NCBI GenBank assembly: GCA_964035575.1
Contig: OZ037884.1
Span: 186,001 to 250,000, forward strand
Origin: Rhynchopus sp. YZ270_cl-10
Lineage: Eukaryota > Euglenozoa > Diplonemea > Diplonemida > Diplonemidae
Length of the DNA: 64,000 nucleotides
Direction: 5' to 3'
In this document: positions 29,459 to 38,790 of the stretch, piece after piece
Numbering within the stretch: the first letter of the stretch is position 1
Layout: every line of letters begins with the position of its first letter
The notes under the pieces: model-generated
Told to the model about the DNA's origin: nothing
The model's input: the letters and a program-made list of their open reading frames with translations, nothing else
The model's database searches: none
Translations under genes and position numbers: made by a program

Positions 29459-29863
29459 GTTTTTTTTATAGCATATGAGAAAGTTCTTGAGCGCAAAGCA
29501 CAACTTCTGCAAAGCTGCGTTGAGCGGAAAACAAAACAAAAAAAGAGAGAGAGAAAGAAAGAAAAATATCACCAATTTGGAAGACGGCGTGCCCGCACAT
29601 CTTTTCCAAAATTTGAATCGCATATTAGTGTTTACACTCAAAGGCTTTTGTTGTGTCTGCACTTTTCGGTGTCGGTCCTTTTTAAAAAGGAAAACAAAAA
29701 AAAAAGATTGAAAGCGCAAACACCCCCACCGTACGCTATCCCTCATTTATTTATTTTTTTGTCAACTATCGACGAAAGTTGGGTGTCTTGTATAGCTTTA
29801 TTGCGTTGTACAGAAACGGTGCCTGAGATAGTGGCCCTGAGACCTTGGTGTGCGTTAAAGATA
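29459..29863. other. Spacer with a partial S repeat
   Basis: ATTGAAAGCGCAAACACC with CCACCGTACGC at 29706-29740. No gene. Confidence 0.45.
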
Positions 29864-29920
29864 AGGTATGGCAACCTATGCATTCAATAAATTGATAGCA
29901 TAGGCATAGGGATCAAAAAT
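29864..29920 (+). repeat. Type H repeat, intact
   Basis: GGTATGGCAACCTATGCATT, CAATAAATTGATAGCATAGG. CCTATGC pairs with GCATAGG. It serves as the empty-site reference for the MITE at 16149. Confidence 0.75.
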
Positions 29921-30000
29921 GTTCCTTCCATAAAAAGATAAAAACAAAGACTACGTTCTCAACTCTTTCAAGACTCTTAGAGAGGGGGGTTAAAAATGGT

Positions 30001-30039
30001 AAGATGGGCCTAAGCCTTCTGTGCTTGGCCAGAAAGGCT
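30001..30039 (+). repeat. Type A hairpin repeat, diverged
   Basis: AAGATGGGCCTAAGC, CTTCTGT, then GCTTGGCCAGAAAGGC. Confidence 0.6.
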
Positions 30040-30255
30040 TGGTTTTTTTGTGTTATGTTCTTCGTCAATCGTGTTAATTAGTTTCGACACCCAATGAAGG
30101 GGCTGTCGATACCTTTTTTTGAGGGCAGCTGCCATCCAGACCACAGATCACTATCCGGGGGGGGGGGAAACACTCAAGAAAAAGGCTGGGTCAGAGAGAC
30201 ATCGTTACAAAGAAGGCGAGACGTGATGCTGACTTCGCTTTTTTTTTTTTTTTTG

Positions 30256-30342
30256 TTATGTCAACAATCGTCTGAGGACCATGGCCGCCCAGCTTGGAGA
30301 ACCTAGGGTCTGTACTCAATGTTGGCCAAAGCTTTTGTACTG
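30256..30342 (+). repeat. Type G repeat
   Basis: TATGTCAACAATCGTCTGAG, GACC, AGCTTGGAGAACCTAGG, then GTCTGTACTCAATGTTGGCC. Confidence 0.75.
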
Positions 30343-30490
30343 CGGAAAGGGGGGGGGGGGGTTTTTTTTCCCCCTGCGTTACCAGCACGTTCTGTTCCTC
30401 AGCCTTAGATATATTTTTTAAGACTCAAGGGGAAAAAAAACGGGTAAATAACGAACCAAGCAGAATACGACACCACAGAGAGAAAGGTTG

Positions 30491-30575
30491 AAAGATGAAA
30501 TAATACTTATGCATGTGGATACGCATCTCTTTGTAAGTAAACATGAACTTAAGTCCCTCGTGCTTCGTCACCTAA
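30491..30575 (+). repeat. Adjacent type B and type A repeats
   Basis: B: AAAGATGAAATAATACTTAT, GCATGTGGATACGCATC. A (30541-30575): CATGAACTTAAGTC, CCTCGT, GCTTCGTCACCT, with TCGTTATCG about 35 bp downstream. Confidence 0.6.
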
Positions 30576-31268
30576 ACTTTAAAAGTGAACGCAAAAAGTT
30601 ATGCCCAACGTCGTTATCGTAGCACATTCACTGAACCCTCATTTTTTTTTTCAAAAAAAACTGGAAAAAAGGGGGGAGGGGGGTCTTGAGCGAGTGATAA
30701 AATGTGAAGCGCAGCGAAAATTAAAATTGGCGGGGGGGTGAAATAATAAACGAAGTTCCTTTGTAGGTGGGTTTGGTGAAAAACGGGAAAATGGAAAATT
30801 GGAAAAAGGGAGAGGTGGATGGGGGGAGGCGTGCGTGATACACATTGTTTTGATATAAGTCGTTGGGTTGGGATATTTAAAAAACGAAACAAAAAAAGAG
30901 AATAAACTTTGTGCATGGCAACCTTAAAAAAGTGACTTGAAAGACAAAACCCTCTTGAGATAGTGGGGTTGACACTGGTGACCCTTAGCTCGTTTATGGC
31001 CTTTGCATTATCGTTGGCTGTCGCTTGACGGGACACTGGACACGCACAGCAGACTCAACGCAGTCTCTGCTTTTTCTTTCAAAGACGGTTCTCTGAGCTC
31101 TGGGTGCCTGTCGACTCCTGTAAGCTGACACCGGCAGGTGTCAATGCATGGGTGTGGGTGTACCTAAAAAAAGGAGGGGAGATGCGTTCAAGATGTAGCA
31201 GCACTTAGAACTTCGAAAAAAGATAAATACTTTTGTGAAAAGATGGAGTTGCCCCTCATCACAAAGGT
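30576..31268. other. Spacer, no gene seen
   Basis: Mixed sequence. GAAGCGCAGCG-like and G-run stretches near 30660-30830, and slightly more complex DNA at 30950-31140 without motifs. Confidence 0.4.
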
Positions 31269-31372
31269 AAAGTTGATAGTACAAACGCCGGGACGCAGGC
31301 ACTGAAAAAGGAAAAATAAAAAATGGGGTATCATAGGACGAAACTGAGCTATTCGCTGCTTCGTCACCTTTA
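31269..31372 (+). repeat. S-type then type A repeat
   Basis: S: AGTTGATAGTACAAACGCCG, GGACGCAGGCACTG. A (about 31331-31372): ATAGGACGAAACTGAGC, TATTCGCT, GCTTCGTCACCTTT. Confidence 0.6.
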
Positions 31373-31439
31373 AAAAAAAAATTGGGGTATATTTGAGTTG
31401 ACGGTCTTGAAAACACTTCGCTGGCTGGTATGTCAAACG

Positions 31440-31860
31440 GTATGTGTATGGTTTGCACGTAACGCTCTACGTATACGATACACAGAACGCTATGCATATG
31501 CGATACACGGTTCGTGTGCAGCGTATGCAACGAACGCAACGCAACCGATGCGTACGTAGCGATCTGTACGAAAGCATGCTACGGGTTTAACGCCATCGCG
31601 TTAACGCAACACCTGCGCCGCTGTGACACTTCGCTGGCTCGTGTGGTTGTGATAAAGCAACGGTCTACACGTGCGTTACACACAACGGTCTTCGTATACG
31701 ATGGATGCGTTGCGTTCGTTACATACAGATCGTAACGTACGCATCGGTTGCGTTGCGTTGCACGCGTTGCGTTCGTTACATACAGATCGTAACGTACACA
31801 TCGGTTGCGTTGCGTTGCATGCGTTGCGTTGCACGCGTTAACCGCATCGTGTGGTTGCCA
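31440..31860. repeat. Cluster of GCGTTGCGTT and ACGTACGCAT direct and inverted repeats
   Basis: Two direct copies of CGTTACATACAGATCGTAAC followed by GTTGCGTTGCGTTGCACGCG lie opposite an inverted copy around 31515-31570 (AACGCAACGCAACCGATGCG). Higher C+G than its surroundings. Possibly a decayed satellite or foldback. Confidence 0.6.
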
Positions 31861-32796
31861 AACGCAGCCCACCTTCGGTGGGCTGCTGCAACTCGTGCCG
31901 TGTGTGGCCCATGCATGGTTCTCACAGCTCGCTGGCACGTTTCCCAAGCCTCAAACCCGGTTACCTGCCTGAAAAACCGGGTTTTTGGCCAAAACGCCTG
32001 TTTTGCCTGTAGAACCCTGTAGAACCCTTAAGAAACACGTGTAAAAAAGGGGTACTCGTGACACCCTGGTGTCAGGGTCTCTAAGGGGCTACAGCTTCGC
32101 TGAGCCTCTACACCCCCCAAAAAGTGTCCGATCTTTCCAAAGAAAACGTTTTTTCGGCTGGGCGAAGCTTCTACACCCTGAAAAAAAAACCGGTTTTTGG
32201 TCGGATCCAGCAGGGGGGGTTAGAGGGGACTGAAGGGTGGCCGGAACAGCAACCTTTAAAAACTAGAAAACACAAGTGTTTTCTAGAATTTCAGTGTTCA
32301 GGTTTCTGGAAAGTGGCGTAAAAAAGTCGGTGACAGGGTTCTTTTTAGTGTAAGGTCAGCACTTTATTTTCTGTTTACCGCTCGGTTGGCAGACCCAAAA
32401 AAAACTCTAAAAACTCTCGAGAAGCTTTTCTTTTTGGTATTTTTCTGCCAAAACTTCTCGGGGATTTCAATGTGTGAAATCTCAAAAAAAATGAGCGGTA
32501 AACGGAAAATAAAAGTTTGCAGTTTGACCTTATGAGTAAAAAGAAATCTTGCGAGAGAGATGCCTCCTGTCGTGGACATACATCTTCAAAAGAAAAGACA
32601 CAGTGAAAAACCAAGAGAGCCTTAGTAAAAAAAGAAGGATAATTTTCTGTGGAATTTTGGTTGCATTGGTAAAGTTGTGTTTAGCAAAAGAAAAAGAAGA
32701 AGAAAAAAATGATAAATTCTGTAAAAGAAAATGATGGAGCTTATCCACCAAAAGGCATCATCGTCTCCGAATGATTTGAATACAATTCTTTCTGGA
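31861..32796. other. Spacer with short inverted repeats
   Basis: Includes AACCGGGTTTTTGG and TGTAGAACCCTGTAGAACCC near 31975-32030, and a long near-palindrome at about 32355-32535 with GTTTACCGCTC and GAGCGGTAAAC arms. No gene. Confidence 0.5.
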
Positions 32797-32950
32797 AAAA
32801 AGAGGGAAAATAGTAACTCTGATAAGTAAAAGGAAAAAGGGGGGTTTTTTTTTTCCGTTGATTGCACAATTACCCTGTTGGAGGGGGGGTGATTGGCCGA
32901 CCGTATCTGAGGAACTATTTCTCCTTTAAGCTACGCTTTGTAGGTATAAA
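32797..32950 (+). repeat. Type I repeat, intact
   Basis: Begins CTGGAAAAAAGAGGG, runs through CCGTTGATTGCACAATTACC and TTTCTCCTTTAAGCTACGC to GTAGGTAT. It gives the empty-site sequence for the element at 48125. Confidence 0.75.
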
Positions 32951-32964
32951 AAATGGAAAAGCTT

Positions 32965-33136
32965 AAGATGCACCTGGTGTGATCCACCAAACCGATTCTC
33001 CGTGGTTCTCCCGAAGGTGCTCCGGTAAGGGGGTGGTATAGCCCCTAGCAGTTCTCCATGGTTCCCCCGTGGTTCTCCCGCGGGTTGTCCGTACCCCCTG
33101 AATCACACCAGAACCTAAGACTCGCAATAGTCACCT
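32965..33136 (+). repeat. Type A repeat split by a MITE
   Basis: AAGATGCACC before and AACCTAAGACTCGCAATAG with TCACCTT after the insertion. The two parts form a normal A hairpin if the insertion is ignored. Confidence 0.75.
32975..33110. mobile_element. MITE, TGGTGTGAT ends
   Basis: 136 bp. TGGTGTGATCCACC and CTGAATCACACCA ends, CCGATTCTCCGTGGTTCTCC inside. It may duplicate three bases (ACC). Confidence 0.75.
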
Positions 33137-33230
33137 TCATCAAAAAAAAATAAGGCTGGGTAAACATGAATCTGAAAGCTTGACATGTCCGAGACACACC
33201 TTCCCTAAGAAAATAGGAATGAACTGTAAT

Positions 33231-33276
33231 TTGAATTACAAAGCCCACCCCTCTCTCGTGAACGGTGAACACCTTT
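33231..33276 (+). repeat. Type C hairpin repeat
   Basis: TTGAATTACAAAGCC, CCTCTCTCGTG, then AACGGTGAACACC. Confidence 0.6.
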
Positions 33277-33468
33277 GAAAGTAGGCATTTTGTCACAAAA
33301 ACGCCTCTTTTGCTAGGCGAAAAATAACCGAAAGAAAAACGCTTTTGAATATTGCTGGGTGTCTCAGGGGACTCACAACAGCTAATCTAACAGGGTGTAA
33401 GGTTTTGGTAAGGGATTGGTCTGAGAGTCTGCGTAACAATCTATGAAATTTAAGAAAAATAGAAAAAT

Positions 33469-33580
33469 CACCTGATTCTTACCCCGCGTTTCGCGCACCG
33501 GTGCATATAGGTGTGTACAGGCCACGTACAGGCGCTTATACGGTCCTATACGGCCCTATACGCGGGGTAAAAATCAGGTG
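33469..33580. mobile_element. Foldback element, CACCTGATT ends
   Basis: CACCTGATTCTTACCCCGCG and ACGCGGGGTAAAAATCAGGT with CGGTCCTATACGGCCCTAT repeats between them. Confidence 0.7.
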
Positions 33581-33604
33581 GGAAAAAGTACTAAAAAAAA
33601 AAGA

Positions 33605-33652
33605 GAAGTTGAAAGTGCAAACGCCTCACCGTTCATCGGCGGACGCAGGCAC
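33605..33652 (+). repeat. S-type hairpin repeat
   Basis: GAAGTTGAAAGTGCAAACG, CCTCACCGT, TCATCGGCGGACGCAGGCAC. Consensus copy. On the - strand it runs straight into CTTCTCTTTTTTTTTTAG, which looks like a 3' splice site. Confidence 0.85.
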
Positions 33653-33946
33653 AAAAAAAGTAAAATGTCTAAAAAAAGGGAGTCAAACAGGCCACGCTGG
33701 AGGCACGTCTGTTCGCTGTGGTGACCCCCCTCCTTTCTAGACGAATTTGATCGCATATCACACATTCAGCACACTTTTTACCCCCTTTTTTTTTTTTGTG
33801 TTGCGTTATCACTTTACACCAATACTGGATATATAACATACTCGTCGTCCTATATATGGTTTGTTCTGTTGTATCAACGATCACACACCCCTTTGTCCGG
33901 GAGATGTAAGGCTAATTTCAGGTATTATATGAGCCTCTATTTTCTT

Positions 33947-34014
33947 TGATAAATTGGAGCAGTGTGTAGTTTGCCTCGGTTGTGTTTGCCACAGTTTGTG
34001 CAAATCTCCACTGT
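33947..34014 (+). repeat. Type D repeat
   Basis: TGATAAATTGGAGCAGTG, TGTAGTTTGCCTCGGTTG, TGCAAATCTCCACTGT. Confidence 0.75.
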
Positions 34015-34162
34015 CTTTTTTTACCGGGTAATCACCGCCAAAGAGATGGGATTTGTAGTACACAAATGTCCGAATATGGTTTCGGCACTGTATACAGACA
34101 GCACACACACCCCCCTGGAAGGAGACATTCCGACTGCTTTGACCGCGAAACAAAAAAGAAAA

Positions 34163-34308
34163 GTTTATAATGATGACCATAAGCCTCTCGTAGCTTAACC
34201 TCGATCACATTCGTTATCGCGTAGCAAAAAAAAAATATGGTGGTTGTTGATGCAGGCACACCTCCGACTGACCCACTGTACGATGACAGTCATCTAGATG
34301 GAAGCACA
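34163..34308 (+). repeat. Type A repeat followed by type E repeat
   Basis: A: TAATGATGACCATAAGC, CTCTCGTA, GCTTAACCTCGATCAC, then TTCGTTATCGCGTAGC. E (34242-34308): GTTGTTGATGCAGGCACACC, GACTGACCCACTGTACGATG, TCTAGATGGAAGCACA. Confidence 0.7.
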
Positions 34309-34361
34309 AATTATCCTGCAGACAAAAAAAAGGAGAGGAAATTTTGGCAAATGTTCTTCGT

Positions 34362-34545
34362 TGTTGTTTTAATTCGCCTAAGAACCCACCCTCTGTAGGG
34401 CAAGAACCTTAGTGCCGTGTGTATGCAAAGAGTTGTATTGCCGTGTTCTGTGTACCCCACGAGGAGTGTCGTAATAAAAGTATTTTTTTCTTTGGAAACT
34501 TGGTTGTATTAGTGTAGCCACCCTAGAGTGTGCTCCACTATACTT
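34362..34545 (+). repeat. Type G and type D relics
   Basis: G: TAATTCGCCTAAGAACCC, GTAGGGCAAGAACCT. D-like (34498-34545): TTGGTTGTATTAGTGTAGCC, GTGTGCTCCACTAT. Confidence 0.5.
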
Positions 34546-34795
34546 AACATTTCTTTTTTTCTTCTTTTTTTTCGATAAATTTGGAAATGCTATGTTGCCT
34601 TTACGCAACAATAACACCCCCTCTTTTTAGATGAATTATCACGCTTTGGTGAGACAAATCTCCCAACGTTCCTCTGCGTTACATTAGAAGAAAAAAAATC
34701 TGAGATTTTCTCCCCTTTTTTCCTCGTTGGAGGACAAAAAAAAGAGCATAACGATACCACAGCCAAGCCTAAGACCTTCAAAGAAATTTTTTTTA

Positions 34796-34890
34796 TAAGA
34801 TGACCCCAAGCCTCTGATTAGTCTGATTAGACCACTTAATATTTTGAACATTGGTTATTTGTCAATCTTTCTCGCTTAGTCACCTTCATC
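34796..34890 (+). repeat. Two type A repeats
   Basis: First: AAGATGACCCCAAGC, CTCTGATTAGT, CTGATTAGACCACTT. Second is a right half only: CTCGCTTAGTCACCTTC. Confidence 0.6.
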
Positions 34891-34931
34891 ATTTTCTTCA
34901 AAAAAAAAAAACACCCATTTTTTTTTTTTTT

Positions 34932-36506
34932 TTATAACAAACTCATCTTCGACGACGACGACAACAACGAAACATTCGAAACGCGAAAAACCGTCGTTGT
35001 ACCTAGCAGAGCTGGGACCTCCCCCCCTTCGTCTTCACTGCCACTGTCACCACCACCTCCTCCACCTCCTCCTCCTCCTCTTCCTCCCCCTCCACCACTC
35101 GGGAGAGGCCGTACCACTAGCTCTTCTGCAGCCGCTGCCACCCTCAACATATCTGTATGAGGGGTCGGCGGAGTGAACGCTATACAAGAATTAGAGTAAT
35201 CCTGCGACAAATGCCCAGCTGACGGAGGACTGTACCGTGCTCCCCCCAACGCACCCCCGCCGCTTGGAGTTCCATGAAGTGGCGTAAAGGGTCCAGACCC
35301 TACCCTAGCAAAGTGTGTATTATATGCCGGCAACGAAATGGATTCGCTGTCAAGCCCTGCCCCAGAAGGCTTTCTTGAGACGGAGGTGGAGAGGAAGGCG
35401 TCACCTTGAAGGCGGTCCCGTCTGCTGCTTTGTACAATGTAGAAGGTGCAGTATACTTCGAGAGACGATTTGAGCAGGATTACCACAATGCTTATAATCA
35501 AAAAAACCTCTGAAAGCTGAAATCCAGACCATCCAAGAAATCCAAATGCCATAAACAATGACGCCATCGCCTGCATTCCATTTGTTGCAACCATAGCATA
35601 TGTCACCACCTTTTGGGATCGCGGTGAAATCCAAATTTCAGCGACGCTTAAAGCAATGAGAATTGACGTCAAAAACAGTTTTTGCGATGCACACCCAACA
35701 GATGTCTCTGGTAGCGTAGCCTGCACCGCAGCTAAGGCCGTACTCCCAGCGATATCAACATAATAAAAACACAGCCAATCGGGTTTATTATCACGCACCA
35801 CCGCAGACATTCTGTCTAGCCACACCGCACTAGATGATCCCGAGACCCATTCCCCATTCCCAATAAAGAAGGTCAAAAAGGTGCGTTCTTCTGTGTCTAC
35901 ATCGAGAGTGTAGTGCGCCGCACCGTCTGCAACGTTGCTGACAATCCTCATCAGTCCTGCCAACGGCACCAACACCCCTGCCGCAAAGACCACTGCACCG
36001 AACACTGCTGCAACACTTCCTGAACGGAACACCAACAACGCTGCGGAATACACCACACCATATAACAAACCCTGTGCACACAACACCGGAATCGAATGCA
36101 ATACGGGAAACCTCATTAAAACCCCCGGCAGAACGATCTTCAAAATGCACAACAACAACAACGCTGATACAATAAGAATCAAATTGCCTATGACCGCGCC
36201 TGCAGCGTTCGATCCAAACACAGCAAGACGGGTAGGATGTAAAACAAACGGCAGGTCTGCGTCATCACCACCTTCGCATGCTTCAGAAATTATTGCCAAA
36301 CGCAGTCCCGGTGCTGTTGCTGCAACGGTTCCCACTATGCTGCCTAACACAACGCTTGGGATGCACGCTGCACGTACCACAGAGAGCACGTCGCCCAACC
36401 CATGGTGATGAGAGGAAACAGCACTTCCGCTGTAGTTTGCTTCCAGGGTGTCCTGTGCAAAGCCTTGAAGGAAGCATCCAAACAACAAAAACGTTCGGAT
36501 TTTCAT
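34932..36506 (-). CDS. Short multi-pass member of the surface family, no ectodomain
   Basis: 524 aa from the ATG at 36506. Upstream codons of the longer open frame translate a pyrimidine tract. Signal peptide (MKIRTFLLFGCFLQGFAQ), only about 25 extracellular residues, then the shared membrane block at about residues 46-370: VLHPTRLAVFGS, GNLILIV, FPVLHSIP, GNGEWVSG (the usual final Arg of GEWVSR is Gly), GCASQKLF and the terminal SSRRDRLQ. The tail of about 155 aa has long Gly runs and the acidic DSGSEDEGGE. The closest candidate for the bare functional core of the family, showing that stalk and ectodomain are add-ons. Function unknown. Confidence 0.88.
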   Translation of the reverse strand: MKIRTFLLFGCFLQGFAQDTLEANYSGSAVSSHHHGLGDVLSVVRAACIPSVVLGSIVGTVAATAPGLRLAIISEACEGGDDADLPFVLHPTRLAVFGSNAAGAVIGNLILIVSALLLLCILKIVLPGVLMRFPVLHSIPVLCAQGLLYGVVYSAALLVFRSGSVAAVFGAVVFAAGVLVPLAGLMRIVSNVADGAAHYTLDVDTEERTFLTFFIGNGEWVSGSSSAVWLDRMSAVVRDNKPDWLCFYYVDIAGSTALAAVQATLPETSVGCASQKLFLTSILIALSVAEIWISPRSQKVVTYAMVATNGMQAMASLFMAFGFLGWSGFQLSEVFLIISIVVILLKSSLEVYCTFYIVQSSRRDRLQGDAFLSTSVSRKPSGAGLDSESISLPAYNTHFARVGSGPFTPLHGTPSGGGALGGARYSPPSAGHLSQDYSNSCIAFTPPTPHTDMLRVAAAAEELVVRPLPSGGGGGRGGGGGGGGGGDSGSEDEGGEVPALLGTTTVFRVSNVSLLSSSSKMSLL

Positions 36507-36548
36507 GGGGGTGGTGATAAAGATCAGCTGAGAAAAAAAAGGGGTCAA
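36507..36548 (-). promoter_or_regulatory. Pyrimidine tract and splice acceptor before the 34932 gene
   Basis: On the - strand: TTGACCCCTTTTTTTTCTCAG ending at 36528, then 21 bases to the ATG. Confidence 0.5.
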
Positions 36549-36860
36549 GGCTGGTAAAAGGGGTGAAGAAGACTCCTTTTGGAGAAGTGGAGGGGAAACC
36601 ACTGGAGGAAAAATAATTAAAAAAAGAAAAAGAAAAATACGGCAAGTGAGCAGAGGGGGGAGGGAAGAGAGGGAGAGAGAGGGAAATCTGTGGGGGTGTT
36701 TGAGGGATGTTTGAGTACATCAAGAACAACCAAAAATGTCAGTGGAGAAATAAAGCTTTCTTTTTTTCTTCTGCGAGAGTAGATAATGTACGTGAGGTAC
36801 AAACAAAGGCCAAGGTCAGTCTTATACGTATCTCAAAGACATAAAGAAAGAAAAGTTTAT

Positions 36861-36925
36861 AAGATGAACCTAAGCCTCACGTGCTTAGTCACCTTTTCAT
36901 ATTCGTTATCGCACAGCATCAGCTG
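36861..36925 (+). repeat. Type A repeat abutting the LINE 3' end
   Basis: AAGATGAACCTAAGC, CTCACGT, GCTTAGTCACCTT, then ATTCGTTATCGCACAGCATC. The latter module overlaps the LINE stop codon. Confidence 0.8.
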
Positions 36926-38790
36926 CGCTGGCTTCTACAAGTTTGTTGTCAGGGATGATGTCATTTCCCCAGCCGGAGTTCGTAATTTTGGCACGTACGA
37001 TGACGTGTTCAAGCATGTGCATAGTGTAGCGCGGGTACGTAAAAACTGGGCGACGGTCGTAGCCAATAAGTCCGGGTGCGCCAATGGACCGGAGGCCCCG
37101 TGAGGAGGTGATGGCGGATGCGGGAAATGGGTTTTGAATCCCAAGGGCTTTGCACAGGCGGTGAAGCTTGTTGAGCAATGTGCGCAAGGCGGCGGCCCGT
37201 TCTCTAATGTTAGAGGTTGGCCGGAGAACGTAGATCCTGTGGAAAATTTCCAGGTCAATGGCAAGTTCCACGCATGTCACAGGCAGGTTGGCGGTGCTCC
37301 ATTTCAGGGAGGAGGCCCATTGGAGCATTTGCTTCAGTTCGCGGCGCTTCTGCTTGCATCGCGGATCATCGTCCTTCCCAAAGAAAGGGGCGAGCTGCCG
37401 GTAGATGGCCTCCTGGTATGGGGGCGCATCGAACACTTCAAAGTCCATACGCCATGGGTGGCGTGCAGGCGCTGTGGTCGTCCGCGAGGACAGGTGATCA
37501 TCTGCGGTGGTGACGTCCAGCAGGTATCTCTGCATGTCGGTTACTACGTGCTTGGGCGTGTTCGTGGGAGCTATGCCATGCATAGCCAGGCAACTCGGGG
37601 TGTTCGGGCCGATCCTGTCGAGGAGAGGGCGGTGTGCTTCCTTCACGTTAGCAGACACAGTGTGCGGGCAAGTCCACAGCAGGTGCTTCGCCAGCCCGGA
37701 GGTTGGTGCGAGGCATAAGGGGCACTGATTCACTTCGAGGTGTATGCCACCTCTCTTTGTTGACTCGTATAGGCACAGCACCGTAGGGTGCGCGTAGAGT
37801 ATCCCATCGCAGATGATACGGCGGAGGCGGTAAGCTAGCAGGGGGTGGGACCACTGCAGTTGGTCGTGCAGGTACGTGGTGTCGGCGAGGTTGACACCGT
37901 ATTGAGCGCCGTCGTAAGTCGGTCTGTCCAAGGCAAGATCTGTGAACTTCTGTCGTCGGACGATTTCGCGAATGGCGTGGTGTCGTTCACCTGGCGCGAG
38001 AAGACCTAGGGCGTGTGTCTTCTCTTCTTCCACGGGGGCACTCGAGAGCTCCGTAACGGTTGTTAGGTCGTCACACCATCTCACGCCTGTCAGTATGCTA
38101 GTGGAGGTCATGTTGCCGACCGGCCCGTGGGGGCGGAAGTCCCAGCCTCCTCCTGCGTTGTACCTCTTGTAGATCGACAGGCATCGTTCTCTCAGTGTTG
38201 CGTCAAATGCTATGTGGTCAAGCACGACGTTCATGGACCGGTTGCAGATGATGGCAGCCGGGTCAGTGCGGTGGCTCTTCAATAAAACGGTGCGTATTGC
38301 GAGGCCTGCGCGTGTCCCATAGTCACTGCCCCAAAGGCAGGTGTTGACGGCGGTGGAGAGTTCCTTCAAGCTAGACTGCGAGGGCAGGGCGTACGGGACC
38401 TCATACAGCGCACCCGGGAGGATGCATTCTGACACAATTCTATACTTGTGGTAGAAAGCCAGCGGCATACATCGTAGGCGTTGTAGGGCTGCAATGGCCT
38501 TGCGGACTCGTTCCGGAGAGGAGCGTCGAGAGTGCTTCGAGCAGTAGAGGTAGACCCCTAGTATCTTTACCTTCACCAGTGTTTTGTATCTGTGACCTGT
38601 GTTCGAGACAAGAGTGCTGGTGAAGCTCTCACGTGATCCAAATGCAACGGTTTTGGTGTCGTTGAGTTTCATTCCGGTGATGGCACAAAACCTCTCCACA
38701 ATGCGCAGGCATGGCTCTAAGCTGTTCATCGACTTCCGTGACAGGAGGGTGATGTCGTCCGCGTACGCGAGCAGGTGTTCTTGCAGCTGT
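36906..38790 (-). CDS. LINE ORF, YADD box to C-terminus
   Basis: Starts in frame at LQEHLLAYADDITLLSRKS (YADD at 38754-38765), with thumb-like region GMKLNDTKTVAFGS, LVKVKILGVYL and a long downstream domain. A zinc-finger-like CPLC to HLLWTCP lies at about 37,630-37,720. Ends at TAA 36906, within the sequence GCGATAACGA that also accompanies free type A hairpins. The open C-terminal 600 residues suggest a young insertion. Confidence 0.75.

Noticed and set aside
36786-37103. Recurrent peptide like MNLSLTCLVTF in many + strand frames
   Set aside because: It is the translation of the type A hairpin (ATGAACCTAAGC and so on). Reading frame and downstream sequence differ at each copy, so it is not coding.
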